16,811 bases of DNA from Candidatus Zixiibacteriota bacterium (GTDB lineage Bacteria; Zixibacteria; MSB-5A5; GN15; FEB-12). The translations under genes and the position numbers were made by a program. This document shows positions 15,704-16,811 of this stretch, one piece after another (position 1 is the stretch's first letter; every line of letters starts with the position of its first letter). A model generated the notes under the pieces. It was given only the letters and a program-made list of their open reading frames with translations, was not told the origin of the DNA and did not search any database. Where the stretch lies: positions 1 through 16,811 of the forward strand of contig JAGLXI010000053.1 of the NCBI GenBank assembly GCA_023132995.1. The letters run 5' to 3'.

Positions 15704-15825
15704 CAATCTTGACAGCGCCCGGAATTGCAGTCAGATTCCCGACAGGAGTTGAGCTTGAAACAGCAGTTGCCACATCTGATATCGGCGACGCCGGGCTGTC
15801 TGCGGCCAAATGAAGTCGTCGTGAA
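15704..15825. other. Short intergenic gap before the cation exporter
   Basis: This 122-base gap holds a perfect TTGACA (15709-15714), but the -10 at the usual distance is poor (CAGATT at 15732-15737), so a promoter is only possible. An AGGAG at 15743-15747 precedes a short in-frame TTG reading frame (15755-15841, 28 residues) that runs into the start of the next gene. No clear terminator or repeat is visible. Confidence 0.5.
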
Positions 15826-16755
15826 ATGGATATTGCCTTGACGAGCATGACCAAATCGGGAAGCGATCCCACCGGAGAACTGTCACGCGGCCTGAGGATA
15901 ACCTGGGCCGGAATGGCAGTCAACATCCTGCTGGCTGTGATAAAGACGTTAGCCGGTGTCTACGGCTCAAGTCAGGCGCTGATTGCCGACGGCGTACATT
16001 CGATCTCCGACCTGTTCAGCGATGTAATAGTCATATTTGGACTGAAGTGGGGCCGCAAACAGGAAGATGCCGGTCACCCGTTCGGTCACGCCCGCATCGA
16101 GACGGTGGCAGGTATGATAGTCGGGTTTGTCCTCTTAGCGGCGGGTTTCGGCCTTGCATACAAAGCCGTGTCGTCGGTCTATCACCATCAGGAATCGTCG
16201 CCCGGGATTCTGGCCATTGCCGCGGCGGCAGTGAGCATTCTTCTCAAGGAGTTAATGTACCGGTATACGGTTGTGATCGGCCGGCGGCTCAAGAGCCTGG
16301 CCCTGATCGCCAACGCCTGGCATCATCGCAGTGACGCGATCAGTTCGGTGGCGGTGCTGGTTGGTGTTACGGCGGCCTATCTTGAGCCTTCCTGGCATTT
16401 GGCCGATGCCTTCGCCGCTCTGGTGGTCTCCGTGTTCATTGTAAAAGTCGGCGGCGGGTTTATCTGGTCGGCGCTCAAGGAAGTGGTCGACACCGCCCCC
16501 GGTCAGGATGCGCTTGACGAATTGGCCGACACGGCCTCGCGGGTTGAAGGCGTGCGGCAGGTGCACGATATGCGAGCTCGCTATTCAGGCTCCCGGATCT
16601 TTGTTGAGATTCACATCGTGGTCCACCCGGACCTTACGGTGCGCGCCGGCCACGATATCGCCCGCAAAGTAAAGAGCCGCCTGCTTGAAGACGTGACGGA
16701 CGTCGCTCACGTCATTGTCCACGTCGATCCGGAACTGAAACGGGAGAATCCCTGA
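15826..16755 (+). CDS. Cation diffusion facilitator (zinc-type) exporter
   Basis: This 309-residue protein has a membrane domain of six helices (about 25-48, 60-78, 95-117, 128-146, 168-188, 192-212) and a cytoplasmic C-terminal domain (about 220-305). The transport site reads HSISD in helix 2 (H58, D62) and HHRSD in helix 5 (H166, D170), a His-Asp pair in each. This set is typical of zinc-preferring CDF proteins; DxxxD in helix 2 would suggest broader metal choice. HPFGHARIE (loop 2-3) is a family signature. It should export Zn2+ (possibly also Fe2+, Cd2+ or Co2+) from cytoplasm to periplasm in exchange for protons. ATG 15826 is used; ATG 15847 in frame is equally possible because neither has a strong ribosome site. 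Metal specificity is inferred. Confidence 0.88.
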   Translation: MDIALTSMTKSGSDPTGELSRGLRITWAGMAVNILLAVIKTLAGVYGSSQALIADGVHSISDLFSDVIVIFGLKWGRKQEDAGHPFGHARIETVAGMIVGFVLLAAGFGLAYKAVSSVYHHQESSPGILAIAAAAVSILLKELMYRYTVVIGRRLKSLALIANAWHHRSDAISSVAVLVGVTAAYLEPSWHLADAFAALVVSVFIVKVGGGFIWSALKEVVDTAPGQDALDELADTASRVEGVRQVHDMRARYSGSRIFVEIHIVVHPDLTVRAGHDIARKVKSRLLEDVTDVAHVIVHVDPELKRENP

Positions 16756-16811
16756 GAGGGACTACAGGTATCCGAACCCAGCAGCTTGTTGAAAAAGAAC
16801 GCTTAGGGGGG
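16756..16811. other. Right-edge non-coding tail
   Basis: These 56 bases follow the exporter stop. They hold GTTGAAAAAG (16788-16797), a motif often seen at short interspersed repeats or IS edges, and a final G run, but nothing that supports a feature. No hairpin terminator is visible before the edge. Confidence 0.4.

Noticed and set aside
15709..15737. TTGACA as promoter of the zinc exporter.
   Set aside because: The -35 is perfect, but no acceptable -10 is found at 16-18 bases; it is kept only as a possibility in the gap entry.
15493..15813. Overlapping + strand frame (106 codons) across the end of the hypothetical gene and the gap.
   Set aside because: Most of it overlaps the better frame 15305-15703, which has a good ribosome site, and its translation shows no family features.
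16788..16797. GTTGAAAAAG near the right edge as an insertion sequence end.
   Set aside because: It is a short motif only, with no inverted partner or transposase inside the window.

Overview
The window is about 16.8 kb of gene-dense bacterial DNA, moderately GC-rich by eye. Every gene I can support lies on the + strand, mostly in translationally coupled runs (4-nt ATGA/GTGA overlaps and two 8-nt overlaps). The gene content (a Bat operon with BatA to BatE, a TetR-controlled RND pump with a TolC channel, signal peptides and a lipoprotein) indicates a Gram-negative organism with an outer membrane. The style would fit the Bacteroidetes/FCB-like phyla such as candidate division Zixibacteria, but that placement is an inference from protein style and gene order, not from a marker gene.

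Region 1 (1-6689) is a Bat (Bacteroides aerotolerance-type) cluster: the 3' end of an unidentified gene, a short BatD-like single-pass protein, the VWA proteins BatA and BatB, the TPR protein BatC with a long Gln/Glu-rich tract, the large Ig-like membrane protein BatD, and the TPR/SH3-like protein BatE. Tight overlaps imply one transcript and a membrane-anchored complex facing the periplasm. The MoxR ATPase and DUF58 genes usually found upstream are not visible and may lie before the window.

Region 2 (6690-8797) is a two-gene unit with a good sigma70-type promoter at 6723-6751: a YbhN/UPF0104-type flippase-like membrane protein coupled to a CorA-type divalent cation channel.

Region 3 (8798-9132) is a 335-bp non-coding stretch. 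It holds a promoter-like segment with two dyads (possible regulator sites), followed by a small MITE-like or palindromic repeat element of about 180 bp with short terminal inverted repeats, internal direct repeats and a large hairpin. The element sits between the candidate promoter/operator and tetR.

Region 4 (9133-15703) is a drug-efflux operon: TetR repressor, TolC-like outer-membrane channel, lipoprotein membrane-fusion protein, HAE-1-type RND pump, then a short gene of unknown function.

Region 5 (15704-16811) has a 122-bp gap, a cation diffusion facilitator (zinc-type motif) and a short non-coding tail. No RNA genes, CRISPR arrays or complete insertion sequences were seen. I did not find a clearly new multi-gene system. 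The least explained parts are the tetR upstream region, the orphan gene at 15305-15703, and the extra BatD-like gene at the head of the Bat cluster.
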